The notes below the pieces were generated by a model. That model saw nothing but the letters and a program-made list of their open reading frames with translations. It was not told the origin of the DNA and made no database searches. This document shows, piece after piece, positions 27,644 to 35,785 of a DNA stretch of 64,000 nt (position 1 is its first letter; each line of letters begins with the position of its first letter). The stretch is from Natronomonas marina. GTDB taxonomy: Archaea > Halobacteriota > Halobacteria > Halobacteriales > Haloarculaceae. The stretch is from NCBI RefSeq assembly GCF_024298905.1, contig NZ_CP101154.1:3782279-3846278 (forward strand), in the 5' to 3' direction. A program made the position numbers and the translations under genes.

Positions 27644-28357
27644 TCAGGCCTCACAGCCGGCGTCCAGACACCGCCGGCCGCCGCCGGTGTCGAACCGCGG
27701 CAGTTCACACTCGCACTCGCCGGCGACGGTGCCGTCCGGGACGGCGAACCCGGTCTCGCAGTCGGGGTAGTTCTCACAGCCCGCGATGAGACCGCCGCGC
27801 CGGAGTATCTCCAGGTCGCCGCCGCACATCGGACAGTCCCACTCGCGGTCGAAGCGCGCCTCGACGGCCGCCAGGAGCGCCTCGCACTCGTAGTCGAGAC
27901 ACACCTCGAACGCCTCGCCGCGCTCGACGCGAATCTGCGGAAGCCCGCAGTCCCCACAGGCCGAATCGAGGACCGCGGCGCCGCCGGGGAGCGGGAACCG
28001 GTCGTCGCAGTCCAGGCAGGTGACGGCGCCGCCCGACCGGACCAGCGGCCCGCCGCAGGGGCAGTCGCCGACGGGGACGCCCGCGTCCGTCGTGTCGTGT
28101 TCGGTCACCGTCACCGGTCCCTCGGCCTCGATCTGGAGGGACTCGTCGCCGTCGACCGCGACGAGCCATAGCGGGTCGGCCTCCAGCGTCAACTCGGCCG
28201 GCCGGGTGAGCCAGGCGGCGGGCTGGTAGCCGTCGCCGTCGTGGACGAGGACGGTGTCGTCGGGCTTGACGAGGACGACCACGCGGCCGCGCTGGGTGGT
28301 CTCCCTCCGGCCGCCGGTGCGGACGATGCAGTCGCCGGCGATGACGCGCGTCGACAT
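27644..28357 (-). CDS. Zinc-ribbon protein with NucS-like N-terminal domain (DUF91/topoisomerase C4 type)
   Basis: 237 residues from ATG 28357. The first ~75 residues (RVIAGDCIVRTGG, RVVVLVKPDDTVLVHDGDGY, QPAAWLTRP) resemble the N-terminal DNA-binding beta domain of NucS/EndoMS mismatch endonuclease. The catalytic RecB-like half of NucS is absent. Instead four Cys-rich units follow: CPCGG..CLDC, CGDCG..CLDYEC, CPMCGG..CENYPDCE (topoisomerase I C4-type) and CECE..CLDAGC. A DNA-binding role is inferred; no catalytic residues are visible. Next upstream on the same strand is the MoaD-like gene. Confidence 0.7.
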   Translation of the reverse strand: MSTRVIAGDCIVRTGGRRETTQRGRVVVLVKPDDTVLVHDGDGYQPAAWLTRPAELTLEADPLWLVAVDGDESLQIEAEGPVTVTEHDTTDAGVPVGDCPCGGPLVRSGGAVTCLDCDDRFPLPGGAAVLDSACGDCGLPQIRVERGEAFEVCLDYECEALLAAVEARFDREWDCPMCGGDLEILRRGGLIAGCENYPDCETGFAVPDGTVAGECECELPRFDTGGGRRCLDAGCEA

Positions 28358-28458
28358 GGGGCGTCTGGTCCCGCTATCGTACTTGAATACGGGGGTCCGG
28401 CGGTCCCGCCGCGTGCCGGCGCTGCCGGTCGATGCGGGCCGATAATCCGACCGGCCGG

Positions 28459-28869
28459 TCAACAGCAGAAGATGAACGGGTACATCAGCGCGACGCGGTC
28501 GCCGTCCTCGAGTTCGGTGTCGAGACCGTCGAGGTGTTCGTTGAACCGACCGTTGACCGCGACGCGGGCGAAGGCGCGGGTCTGCTCGCCCTCGGGGTTC
28601 TTGTTCCAGGTGCCCGGGGGGTCGCCGTCGGTCGGCGCCCACCCGTGGGCCGTCGCCTCCGCCTCCGTTTCGGCGATGAGCAGGTCGGCGACGTCGTACT
28701 CCTCGAAGAACGCCTCGAGGAACGCCCGAAGCGTCTCGCCCTCGAAGGTGAACTCCATCCTCGGTTCGCCGATCTCGGTCCGGACGTGTCCGGTACACCG
28801 GACGTCGACGGTCGTGGTCGCCTCCGTGCCGGCGCCGCGCTCGACCGCCGTCGGTTCGTTCGTTGCCAT
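28459..28869 (-). CDS. MoaD/ThiS-like beta-grasp protein ending in Cys-Cys
   Basis: 136 residues from ATG 28869. The C-terminal region has the MoaD pattern (RAFARVAVNGRFNEHLDGLD, then LEDGDRVALMYPF). It ends FIFCC where ubiquitin-like sulfur carriers normally end in Gly-Gly. The N-terminal part (VRCTGHVRTEI, RAFLEAFFEEYDVADLLIAE) fits the first strands and helix of a beta-grasp fold. An insertion of about 30 residues holds a WNKNPEG segment. Without GG it cannot be adenylated and conjugated in the usual way; the cysteines could carry sulfur or metal. The function is not known to me. Confidence 0.6.
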   Translation of the reverse strand: MATNEPTAVERGAGTEATTTVDVRCTGHVRTEIGEPRMEFTFEGETLRAFLEAFFEEYDVADLLIAETEAEATAHGWAPTDGDPPGTWNKNPEGEQTRAFARVAVNGRFNEHLDGLDTELEDGDRVALMYPFIFCC

Positions 28870-28948
28870 GTGTGTCCGGAGGGGCGCCACGGGCAACAGC
28901 CCGTCCCCGAACATGTTCGGTCACCGCCCCCGGTGTCGTCCGGGTCGG

Positions 28949-29632
28949 CTAGCCGTCCCCGGGCGGCGGGCGCTCGTCTCGGTCCGTGTCGGCGCCGCCG
29001 GGTGCGAGATTCCGGTCGACGAACTGCCGGACGACGCGGCTCTCGGCGCGGTGGAGCGTCTCGCTGCAGGTCGACTTGGCGATGCCGAACTCGTCGGCCA
29101 GTTCGGTCAGCGAGCACCCGCGTGGCGTGTCGTAGTAGCCGCGTTCGACCGCCGCGAGGAGCAGGTCGGCCTGCCGGTCGGACAGCAGTGACTCGGCCTG
29201 AACGTCGTCGTAGACCGACGCGACGGTGTAGGAGAGGCCGAACCGCTCCAATTGTTCGCCGAGCGTCGAGAGCCGATTCCGGGTGGCCCGCACCGCGACG
29301 CACGCGACCCCGTCACGAATCTCGACCGGCGGTTCGACGGGGATTCCGGCGGCCCGCGCCGAGAGCAACAGCAGCGGCGCCGTCGTCTCGACGCGGAGGA
29401 GCGCGCGGTCGCCGTCCCGCCGGAGCGACTCGATGTCGGTGAGTCCCTCGTGGGCAGCCATCGCCTCCAGAATCGGTTCCAGCGACGGGGCGGTGACCGA
29501 CAGGAGCGCGAACCCGACGTCCCCGTCGGGCATCCCGGCGAGTACGCGGAAGCAGGCCTCCGGATGCGCCGTCGAGACGTCGTGTATCCAGGTCCCCTCC
29601 GGGAGGCGGACGTCGAGTTCGGCCAGCGCCAT
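28949..29632 (-). CDS. HTH-10 (bacterio-opsin activator type) transcription regulator
   Basis: 227 residues from ATG 29632; an upstream ATG at 29713 adds 27 residues and also has a TATA-like element about 30 bp ahead, so the start is uncertain. The N-terminal ~150 residues form the sensor-like beta region of this family. The C-terminal HTH_10 domain contains LSDRQADLLLAAVERGYYDTPRGC and the recognition helices LTELADEFGIAKSTCSETLHRAE. Such proteins regulate single pathways in haloarchaea; the target is unknown. It is divergent from the Nudix gene across an AT-rich promoter region. Confidence 0.85.
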   Translation of the reverse strand: MALAELDVRLPEGTWIHDVSTAHPEACFRVLAGMPDGDVGFALLSVTAPSLEPILEAMAAHEGLTDIESLRRDGDRALLRVETTAPLLLLSARAAGIPVEPPVEIRDGVACVAVRATRNRLSTLGEQLERFGLSYTVASVYDDVQAESLLSDRQADLLLAAVERGYYDTPRGCSLTELADEFGIAKSTCSETLHRAESRVVRQFVDRNLAPGGADTDRDERPPPGDG

Positions 29633-29805
29633 GTCGGGTCCTCTGGCGCCATGGGCAAAGTCCCCGCGCCGGTGACGTGGCGGCCGCGGTCGGTCCTCCG
29701 TCGCGTCCGCCATTCGCGTTCGCTCTCCGACTGTGACGGACGTAAATGAAGAAGAAAGTCGAAGTATGTGGAAGAGAGTTAGACAATTTAGGGTATTTTA
29801 GGAGA

Positions 29806-29818
29806 AACGTTATACGTT
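29806..29818. promoter_or_regulatory. Palindrome over TATA box of the Nudix gene
   Basis: The 13-bp palindrome AACGTTATACGTT covers the TATA element about 28 bp before ATG 29841. A factor bound here would compete with TBP. It lies in the AT-rich stretch 29744-29840 between two divergent genes. Confidence 0.45.
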
Positions 29819-29840
29819 CGTTAGTGTGTCAGTGTATAAC

Positions 29841-30296
29841 ATGCAAGGGAAGCTACGCACCGTCGAGGGGGGCCCATTCCCTGGAGCGGGCGCCGGACGG
29901 CTCCGGCGCGGCGTGAAGGCGCTGGTGTCGACCGGCGATGCGGTACTGCTCGTCAAGGAATCCCACGACGACGGCTCGGCGTTCTGGACGCTGCCGGGCG
30001 GCGGACTCCACGCCTCCGAGTCGCCGGTGGAGGGCCTCCGGCGGGAACTGCGCGAGGAACTGGACTGCGAGGTGGTCGTCGACGGCCAGACCGACCGCGT
30101 CTGGTACGCCCACCACTCCCGGGCGGGGACGCTGTCCTCGTACGACGTCTACGACTGTGCGGTCGCGTCGTCGGTCGACCCCAACCCCGCCGAGGGGACG
30201 CTCGCGGCCCGCTGGGTGCCGACCGACGAGTTGCCGCCGCGGACGCTGCCGCAGGTGCGGACGCTGCTGGAGCGACACCCCGAGGTGCGGACGTAG
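29841..30296 (+). CDS. Nudix hydrolase
   Basis: 151 residues from ATG 29841 (a GTG 15 bp upstream is less likely given the TATA spacing). The Nudix box is GGLHASESPVEGLRRELREE, matching G-x5-E-x7-R-E-x-x-E-E, with Asp at the usual Gly position. Flanking beta strands (VKALVSTGDAVLLVKE, SAFWTLPGGG) are typical. Family members hydrolyse nucleoside diphosphate derivatives with Mg2+ or Mn2+; the substrate is not predictable. The AT-rich upstream region contrasts with the rest of the window. Confidence 0.9.
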   Translation: MQGKLRTVEGGPFPGAGAGRLRRGVKALVSTGDAVLLVKESHDDGSAFWTLPGGGLHASESPVEGLRRELREELDCEVVVDGQTDRVWYAHHSRAGTLSSYDVYDCAVASSVDPNPAEGTLAARWVPTDELPPRTLPQVRTLLERHPEVRT

Positions 30297-30379
30297 CGCC
30301 CTCGCCGCCCCGCGACCGACTAAACGGGCCGGATATCCACGCCGGAAGGGTCAGGTGGGGCGGCGCACATCGTCGCGCT

Positions 30380-31564
30380 ATGAACGAGTACGGCGCCTAT
30401 CGGACGGCCCTCGAGGACCGGCCGCTGCCGGCCGCGTTCCTCGACCGGGAGGCCTTCGAGACCAACGTCGAGCGGACCGCCGACCGCGCCGACGGGGTCC
30501 CGGTCCGGGTGGCCTCCAAGTCGGTCCGGTGTCGGGGCGTCCTCGAGCGCATCCTCGCGGAACCGGGCTTCGAGGGGCTGATGTGCTACACCGGCCACGA
30601 GGCGGTCGACCTCGCGGAGGCGGGCTTCGAGGACCTCCTCGTGGCCTACCCCCTGGTTGGCGCGGCCGAACTCGAACGGGTCGCGGGGGCCGTCGCCGAC
30701 GGCCACCGAATCGTCCTCATGGTCGACTCCGAAGAGCACGTCCGGCGAGCGGGCGCGGCCGCGACCGAGGCCGAGGCCGATGTCCCGCTGTGTATCGACC
30801 TGGACCTGTCGACCGAGCACCTGGGGATCTACTTCGGCGTCCAGCGCTCGCCGATTCGAACGGCCGAGGAGGCGCTGTCGGTCGCCGAGACGGTCGCCGA
30901 GACCGACGGCGTCCACCTCTCGGGGCTGATGGGCTACGAGGCACAGCTGGCGGGGCTACCGGACCGCAACCCGGCCAACAGCGCCGTCGAGAACGCCGCA
31001 ATCCGCCGGCTCAAGTCCCGCTCGAAGCCGACCGTCCGGCAGCGCCGCCAGTCGGTCGCGGAGGCGCTCGACGACGAGTACGGCCTCGAGTTCGTCAACG
31101 GGGGCGGCACCGGCAGCGTCGAGTTCACCCGCGAGGACCCCTGGGTGACCGAGGTGACCGCCGGCTCCGCGTTCTACGCCCCCCGGCAGTTCGACTGGTA
31201 CGACCACCTCGCGTACGAACCCGCGGCGGGCTACGCGGTCGAGGTGACGCGGCGCCCCGACGACGACGTCTACACCTGCCGGGGCGGCGGCTACATCGCC
31301 TCCGGTCCGGTCGGCGAGGACAAGGCGCCCGTCCCGTGGCTGCCCGACGGCGCCAGTCTGCTGGACAACGAGGGCGCCGGCGAGGTCCAGACGCCGGTCC
31401 GCTACTCGGGGTCGGTCGACCTCGGCGTCGGCGACCCCGTGGTGATGCGGCACGGCAAGGCCGGCGAACTGTGCCGGTTCTTCGAGGAACTGGCCGTCGT
31501 CGACGGCGACACGGTCGTCGACACGCACGCGACCTACCGGGGTGAGGGCAAGTGCTACATCTGA
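30380..31564 (+). CDS. Alanine racemase N-terminal fold PLP enzyme (amino acid deaminase/aldolase type)
   Basis: 394 residues. The TIM-barrel fold-III PLP enzyme pattern is visible: LPAAFLDREAFETNVERTAD, then VRVASKSVRC with the Schiff-base lysine, YTGHEAVDLAEAGFEDLLVA and LMGYEAQLAG. The C-terminal beta domain includes DDDVYTCRGGGYIASGPVGE. Relatives include D-threonine aldolases and D-serine dehydratases (DSD1 type). It overlaps the FAD lactone oxidase gene by 13 bp, a pairing I recall from bacteria too, so the two probably act on linked substrates. The reaction is not established. Confidence 0.8.
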   Translation: MNEYGAYRTALEDRPLPAAFLDREAFETNVERTADRADGVPVRVASKSVRCRGVLERILAEPGFEGLMCYTGHEAVDLAEAGFEDLLVAYPLVGAAELERVAGAVADGHRIVLMVDSEEHVRRAGAAATEAEADVPLCIDLDLSTEHLGIYFGVQRSPIRTAEEALSVAETVAETDGVHLSGLMGYEAQLAGLPDRNPANSAVENAAIRRLKSRSKPTVRQRRQSVAEALDDEYGLEFVNGGGTGSVEFTREDPWVTEVTAGSAFYAPRQFDWYDHLAYEPAAGYAVEVTRRPDDDVYTCRGGGYIASGPVGEDKAPVPWLPDGASLLDNEGAGEVQTPVRYSGSVDLGVGDPVVMRHGKAGELCRFFEELAVVDGDTVVDTHATYRGEGKCYI

Positions 31565-32829
31565 CCGACGGCGTCTGGGAGAACTGGTCGGGGAGCACCC
31601 GGGCGCGGCCGACCCACGTCCACTACCCCGAGACCGAGGACGAACTCCGCGAGGTCGTCGCGCAGGCCGACGGCACGCTCCGGGTGGCCGGCGCGGGCCA
31701 CTCCTTCCCGCCCGTCTCGAAGTCCGACGGGACGTTCGTCTCCCTGGAGCGGTACACCGGCCTCGTCGACGTCGACCCCGGCGCCCGACGCGTGACCGTC
31801 CGGGCCGGTACGCCGCTGTCGGCGCTGACCGACGCGCTGGCCGATCACGGCCTCATGCTCGAGAACATGGGCGACATCGACGCCCAGTCGATAGCCGGCG
31901 CGCTCTCGACGGGCACCCACGGCACCGGTACCGAGTTCGGCGTGATGTCGACCCAGGCAGCCGGGCTTCGGCTGATAACCGCCGACGGCGACATCGTCGA
32001 GCTGGGACCGGGCGACGAGCGCTTCCCGTTCGCGCAGGTGTCGCTCGGGACGCTCGGCGTCCTCAGCACCGTCACGCTCGACGTCGTCGACGACTACGGT
32101 CTCCACGAGCGGAAGTTGCCCGCCGACGTCGAGGACGTGCTCGCCAGCCTCGACGAGTACCGCGAGTTCCGCAACTTCGAGTTCTGGTGGTTCCCGCACA
32201 CCGACACGGCGCTGGTCAAGACCCACGAGGAGACGGCGCCGGAGGGGTCGCCGGGTCGCCTCGAGGCCGTCGAGGAGCGCCTGGAGAACCTCGCCTGGGA
32301 GGGACTGTGCCGCGCCGGCGACCGGGTCCGGCCCGCCTCGCCCGCGCTCAATCGCTTCGTGACGGCCACGTTCTCGGCGTCCGAGCGGAGCGGTCCCGCA
32401 CGCGACGTCTTCCCGACGACGCGGTCGGTCCGGTTCAACGAGACCGAACACGGCGTCCCGCGCGAGTCGGCCGTCGAGGCCTTCCGGGACCTCCGGTCGG
32501 TCGTCGAGTCCCACGACGTCATGTTCCCCGTCGAGTTCCGCGACGTGGCCGGGGACGACCTGCCGCTGTCGCCCGCCACGGGCCGCGACTCGACGTTCCT
32601 GGCGGTCCACGCCTACCACCGCCGCGAGTGGGAACCGCTGATCCGGGACGCGGAGGCCGTCTTCGACCGCCACGACGGCCGGCCCCACTGGGGGAAACAC
32701 CACACCAAGACGGCCGCCGAGTTCGCCGAATTGTACCCCGAGTTCGAGGCCTTCCGCGAGACGCGGGCCGAGATGGACCCCGACGGGCTCTTCCTCAACG
32801 ACCACCTCCGGGACGTCTTCGGGGCGTAG
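31552..32829 (+). CDS. FAD-linked oxidoreductase, D-arabinono-1,4-lactone oxidase type
   Basis: 425 residues from GTG 31552 inside the end of the preceding gene. The FAD-binding PCMH domain starts with VHYPETEDELREVVAQADGT and contains AGAGHSFPP, where the His is the likely covalent flavin ligand of the VAO family. MGDIDAQSIAGALSTGTHGT follows. The C-terminal ALO domain ends with WGKHHTKTAAEFAELYPEFE, whose HxK is typical of aldonolactone oxidases. The natural substrate in archaea is unknown. Tight overlap with the PLP enzyme suggests a shared pathway. Confidence 0.88.
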   Translation: MLHLTDGVWENWSGSTRARPTHVHYPETEDELREVVAQADGTLRVAGAGHSFPPVSKSDGTFVSLERYTGLVDVDPGARRVTVRAGTPLSALTDALADHGLMLENMGDIDAQSIAGALSTGTHGTGTEFGVMSTQAAGLRLITADGDIVELGPGDERFPFAQVSLGTLGVLSTVTLDVVDDYGLHERKLPADVEDVLASLDEYREFRNFEFWWFPHTDTALVKTHEETAPEGSPGRLEAVEERLENLAWEGLCRAGDRVRPASPALNRFVTATFSASERSGPARDVFPTTRSVRFNETEHGVPRESAVEAFRDLRSVVESHDVMFPVEFRDVAGDDLPLSPATGRDSTFLAVHAYHRREWEPLIRDAEAVFDRHDGRPHWGKHHTKTAAEFAELYPEFEAFRETRAEMDPDGLFLNDHLRDVFGA

Positions 32830-32865
32830 CGTCGCCTCTAAGGTCGACCGGCACCTGTTCGGCGT

Positions 32866-33351
32866 ATGACCGGCACCGTCAGCCGCATCCACCTCGCGCC
32901 CGGGCAGGGCGACCCACCCGAGGCCGTCGAATCGGTCGAGGCCGTCGCCGGGCGCGGCCTCCGCGGCGACCGCTACTTCCGGGAGGGGGGCACCTTCGAC
33001 GAGCGCGAGGGCAGCGACCTCACGCTCGTCGAGCGTGAGGCGCTGGCCGCCGTCGAGCGCGACCACGGCATCGACCTCCCGGCGGGCGCCCACCGCCGAA
33101 ACGTCACCTGCGAGGGGATCGCCCTCGATGCCCTCGTCGGCGAGCGGTTCCGCGTCGGCAGCGCCGTCTGCGTCGGGACCGGCCCCTGCGAGCCCTGCGC
33201 GTATCTGGAGCGACACGTCGACGAGCGGGGCCTCTGGGCGGCGCTGGCCGGCCGCGGCGGCCTCCGGTGTCGAATCGTCGAGGGCGGCCGAATCGCCGTG
33301 GGCGACCCGGTTCGACGAACGTCCACCGACGACCCCGGAACCGAGGACTAA
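32866..33351 (+). CDS. MOSC domain protein
   Basis: 161 residues. MOSC features are GRGLRGDRYFREGG (about 26-39), LTLVEREALAAVE, AGAHRRNVTCEGI and the C-terminal GPCEPCAYLE, which holds the Cys expected in molybdenum cofactor sulfurtransfer or amidoxime-reducing relatives. MOSC domains bind the molybdopterin-type cofactor or transfer sulfur. It starts 36 bp after the lactone oxidase stop and may share its transcript. An imperfect 28-bp direct repeat overlaps its 3' end. Confidence 0.88.
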   Translation: MTGTVSRIHLAPGQGDPPEAVESVEAVAGRGLRGDRYFREGGTFDEREGSDLTLVEREALAAVERDHGIDLPAGAHRRNVTCEGIALDALVGERFRVGSAVCVGTGPCEPCAYLERHVDERGLWAALAGRGGLRCRIVEGGRIAVGDPVRRTSTDDPGTED

Positions 33352-33410
33352 CGTCCACCGGTCGCCCGGGACCGAAGGGTAAAAGCGAATCGGGCGCCTC
33401 CGTACGGGTG

Positions 33411-34238
33411 ATGACGGAGCCCATCGTCGGAACGCTCGTCGACCAGGCGACCGTCGAGGCGCGGGTCGAGGCCGGCGAGGCCCCCGGGTGGGTCGAGGAC
33501 CACTGGCGCACCTTCAGCGAGGGGCTGACCGGCGAGCGCAACGGCACGCCCTTCCCCTGCTTCTTCGGCGCCGAGTCGGTCCGGGACGGCGAACCGCTCT
33601 ACACCGCCGTGCCCTCGATGACCGACAAGGACGCCCTGCTGGACCTGGGCCGGACGCTCGTCGAGTACCTCGACACCTGGCAGGACCACAGCGACCGCGC
33701 GTCGCTGGTGACGTTCTTCCGGCCGCCCGCCGAACCGCTCTCGGAGGCCGAGTACCACGAGGCGCTGTGGCACGTCCTCCAGTTCCTCCACGTCCACGAC
33801 CCCGAGCCGTGGCCCGATGACATTCCGACGGACCCGGACGACCCCCGCTGGGAGTTCTGCTTCGCCGGCGAGCCGATGTTCCCCACCTGCCGGGCCCCGT
33901 TCTACGACGAGCGGATGAGCCGGTACTGTCCAATCGGCCTCGAGATAACGTTCCAGCCGCGGGCGCTCTTCGAGAACCTCGGCGTCACCGCCGACACCGA
34001 GCGCGGCCAGCAGGCCCGCGATGTCATCCAGGGCCGCCTCGAGGAGTACGACGGCGTCTGCCCGCACGCCGACCTCGGCGACTGGGGCGTCGAGGGCGAC
34101 CGGGAGTGGCCCCAGTACATGTTCTCCTCGGACGAGGCCCAGGCGCCCGAGGAGTGCCCCATCACCGTGACCCGCGAGCACCCCAAGTCCGAGTCGCTCC
34201 TCGACGACGACCCGGTCGTCGGGCCGGTCGGCCTGTGA
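33411..34238 (+). CDS. YqcI/YcgG family protein
   Basis: 275 residues from ATG 33411. The family pattern is evident: FPCFFGAESVRDGEPLYTAV, EALWHVLQFLHVHDPEPWPD, WEFCFAGEPMFPTCRAPFY and EITFQPRALFENL. The C-terminal Cys and His residues (DGVCPHADLGDWG, PEECPI) are also typical. Biochemical function is unknown; some relatives are reported to act on amino acid or nitrogen oxygenation, which I cannot confirm for this one. It is soluble and acidic. Confidence 0.85.
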   Translation: MTEPIVGTLVDQATVEARVEAGEAPGWVEDHWRTFSEGLTGERNGTPFPCFFGAESVRDGEPLYTAVPSMTDKDALLDLGRTLVEYLDTWQDHSDRASLVTFFRPPAEPLSEAEYHEALWHVLQFLHVHDPEPWPDDIPTDPDDPRWEFCFAGEPMFPTCRAPFYDERMSRYCPIGLEITFQPRALFENLGVTADTERGQQARDVIQGRLEEYDGVCPHADLGDWGVEGDREWPQYMFSSDEAQAPEECPITVTREHPKSESLLDDDPVVGPVGL

Positions 34239-34295
34239 CCCGTCCCGCCGCGGCGTGACGCCGGGCTTTTCTACGCGCGTCCCGACCGACCGGGT

Positions 34296-35153
34296 ATGGA
34301 CACGCGCGCGAAGCGCGAGGCCGCCGTCGAGGACCTGCGGGGCTTCGACGGCGTCCTCGTCGCCTTCTCCGGCGGCGTCGACTCCGCCGTCGTCGCTGCC
34401 CTCGCCGAGGACGCCCTGGGCGAGGACGCCGTCGCCTGCACCGCAAAGAGCGAGACGCTGCCCGACGCGGAACTCGACGACGCCACCCGCGTCGCCGAGG
34501 AGATCGGCGTTCGACACGAGGTGGTCTCCTTCTCGGAACTGGACAGCGAGGCGTTCGTCGAGAACGACGGCGACCGCTGTTACCACTGCCGGTCGATGCG
34601 ACTGGGGAAGATGTTCGACACCGCACGCGAGTTGGGCATCGACGTGGTCTGTGACGGCACCAACGCCTCCGACCCCGGCGAGGGCCACCGGCCCGGCCTC
34701 CGCGCCGTCGAGGAACTGGACGCCTACTCGCCGCTGCTCGAACACGGCATCACGAAGGAGGAGGTCCGCGACATCGCCCGCGAGTACGACCTCTCGGTGG
34801 CCGACAAGCCCTCGATGGCGTGTCTCTCCTCGCGCATCCCGACCGGCCTGGAGGTCACCGAGGAACGCCTCGGCCGCGTCGAGAAGGCCGAGACGCTGCT
34901 GCGGACCTGGGGTTTCGAGCAGTTCCGCGTCCGCGACCACGACGGCCTCGCCCGCATCGAAGTCGGCGCCGACGAACTGGAGGCGGCGCTCGACTCCGAC
35001 TTCGCGGCGGCGGCCCGCGAGCACCTCACTGACGCCGGCTTCGATCACGTAACGCTGGACCTCGCGGGCTACGAGACCGGCAGCGTTTCACCCGAGAGCG
35101 AGGCGACGACGCCCGAGGAGTCGGACGTGTTCGACGCCGAGTACCCGACGTAG
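34296..35153 (+). CDS. larE: ATP-dependent sacrificial sulfur transferase LarE
   Basis: 285 residues. The PP-loop SGGVDS is at 25-30. Cys176 lies in KPSMACLSSRIPTG; its position equals the sacrificial Cys176 of Lactobacillus LarE. A CYHCR segment sits near residue 90. LarE adenylates and thiolates pyridinium biscarboxylic acid to make the nickel pincer cofactor of lactate racemase, giving up its own cysteine sulfur. No larA, larB or larC is in this window. The downstream neighbour is a Usp gene. Confidence 0.9.
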   Translation: MDTRAKREAAVEDLRGFDGVLVAFSGGVDSAVVAALAEDALGEDAVACTAKSETLPDAELDDATRVAEEIGVRHEVVSFSELDSEAFVENDGDRCYHCRSMRLGKMFDTARELGIDVVCDGTNASDPGEGHRPGLRAVEELDAYSPLLEHGITKEEVRDIAREYDLSVADKPSMACLSSRIPTGLEVTEERLGRVEKAETLLRTWGFEQFRVRDHDGLARIEVGADELEAALDSDFAAAAREHLTDAGFDHVTLDLAGYETGSVSPESEATTPEESDVFDAEYPT

Positions 35154-35305
35154 GCGGAGCGGCGTCGGGTCGGCTTGGCAGTGGGATAGCGGTCGTCGAG
35201 AACGACGCGGGCTGTCGGTGTCACGAACTCCGACTCACGCTCTGCTCTCGACAGTCCAGGCCGACGCGACCGAGGGTACTTGCTCGTGGCCGACGAAGCG
35301 CCGGC

Positions 35306-35743
35306 ATGGACGGCCCACCCGAGCACGTACTGGTGCCGCTGGACGGTTCGCCGCTGGCGGAGGCGGCCCTGGAGCACGCTCTGACGGTGTACGACTGCCG
35401 GGTGACGGTGCTGAACGTCGTCACGCCGCTGGACGGCCCGCTGAGCGAGGGCGGCGTCCTCGAGGTGGGCGAGGACCGCCGCGAGGCCGCCGAGGAGCGC
35501 GCCGAGACGGTGCTGGAGCGCGCCCGCCGGCAGGCCGAGGACGCCGGCCGAGAGGTCGAGACGGCCGTCGAGACGGGCGACCCCGCCGAGACGATCGTCG
35601 AGTACGCCGAGGCCCACGGTGTCGACCACGTCGTGATGGGGAGTCACAGCGAGTCGAAGAACGCCCTCGCCCGGCGACTGCTCGGCACCGTCGCCACGGC
35701 CGTCGTCGGGGAGTCGCCCGTCCCGGTCACCGTGGTCCGGTAG
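35306..35743 (+). CDS. UspA-type universal stress protein
   Basis: 145 residues, one Usp domain. It begins with HVLVPLDGSPLAEAALEHAL, and the C-terminal nucleotide-binding signature is MGSHSESKNALARRLLGTVA, followed by the SPVPVTVVR strand. It resembles the protein at 9480 in size and layout but has a longer acidic central helix. It is convergent with the phosphate permease gene and 152 bp downstream of larE. Confidence 0.9.
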   Translation: MDGPPEHVLVPLDGSPLAEAALEHALTVYDCRVTVLNVVTPLDGPLSEGGVLEVGEDRREAAEERAETVLERARRQAEDAGREVETAVETGDPAETIVEYAEAHGVDHVVMGSHSESKNALARRLLGTVATAVVGESPVPVTVVR

Positions 35744-35785
35744 TCGCTCCCGGTCCGGTCGCCGTCGGCCGGCGGTCGCCCCCGC

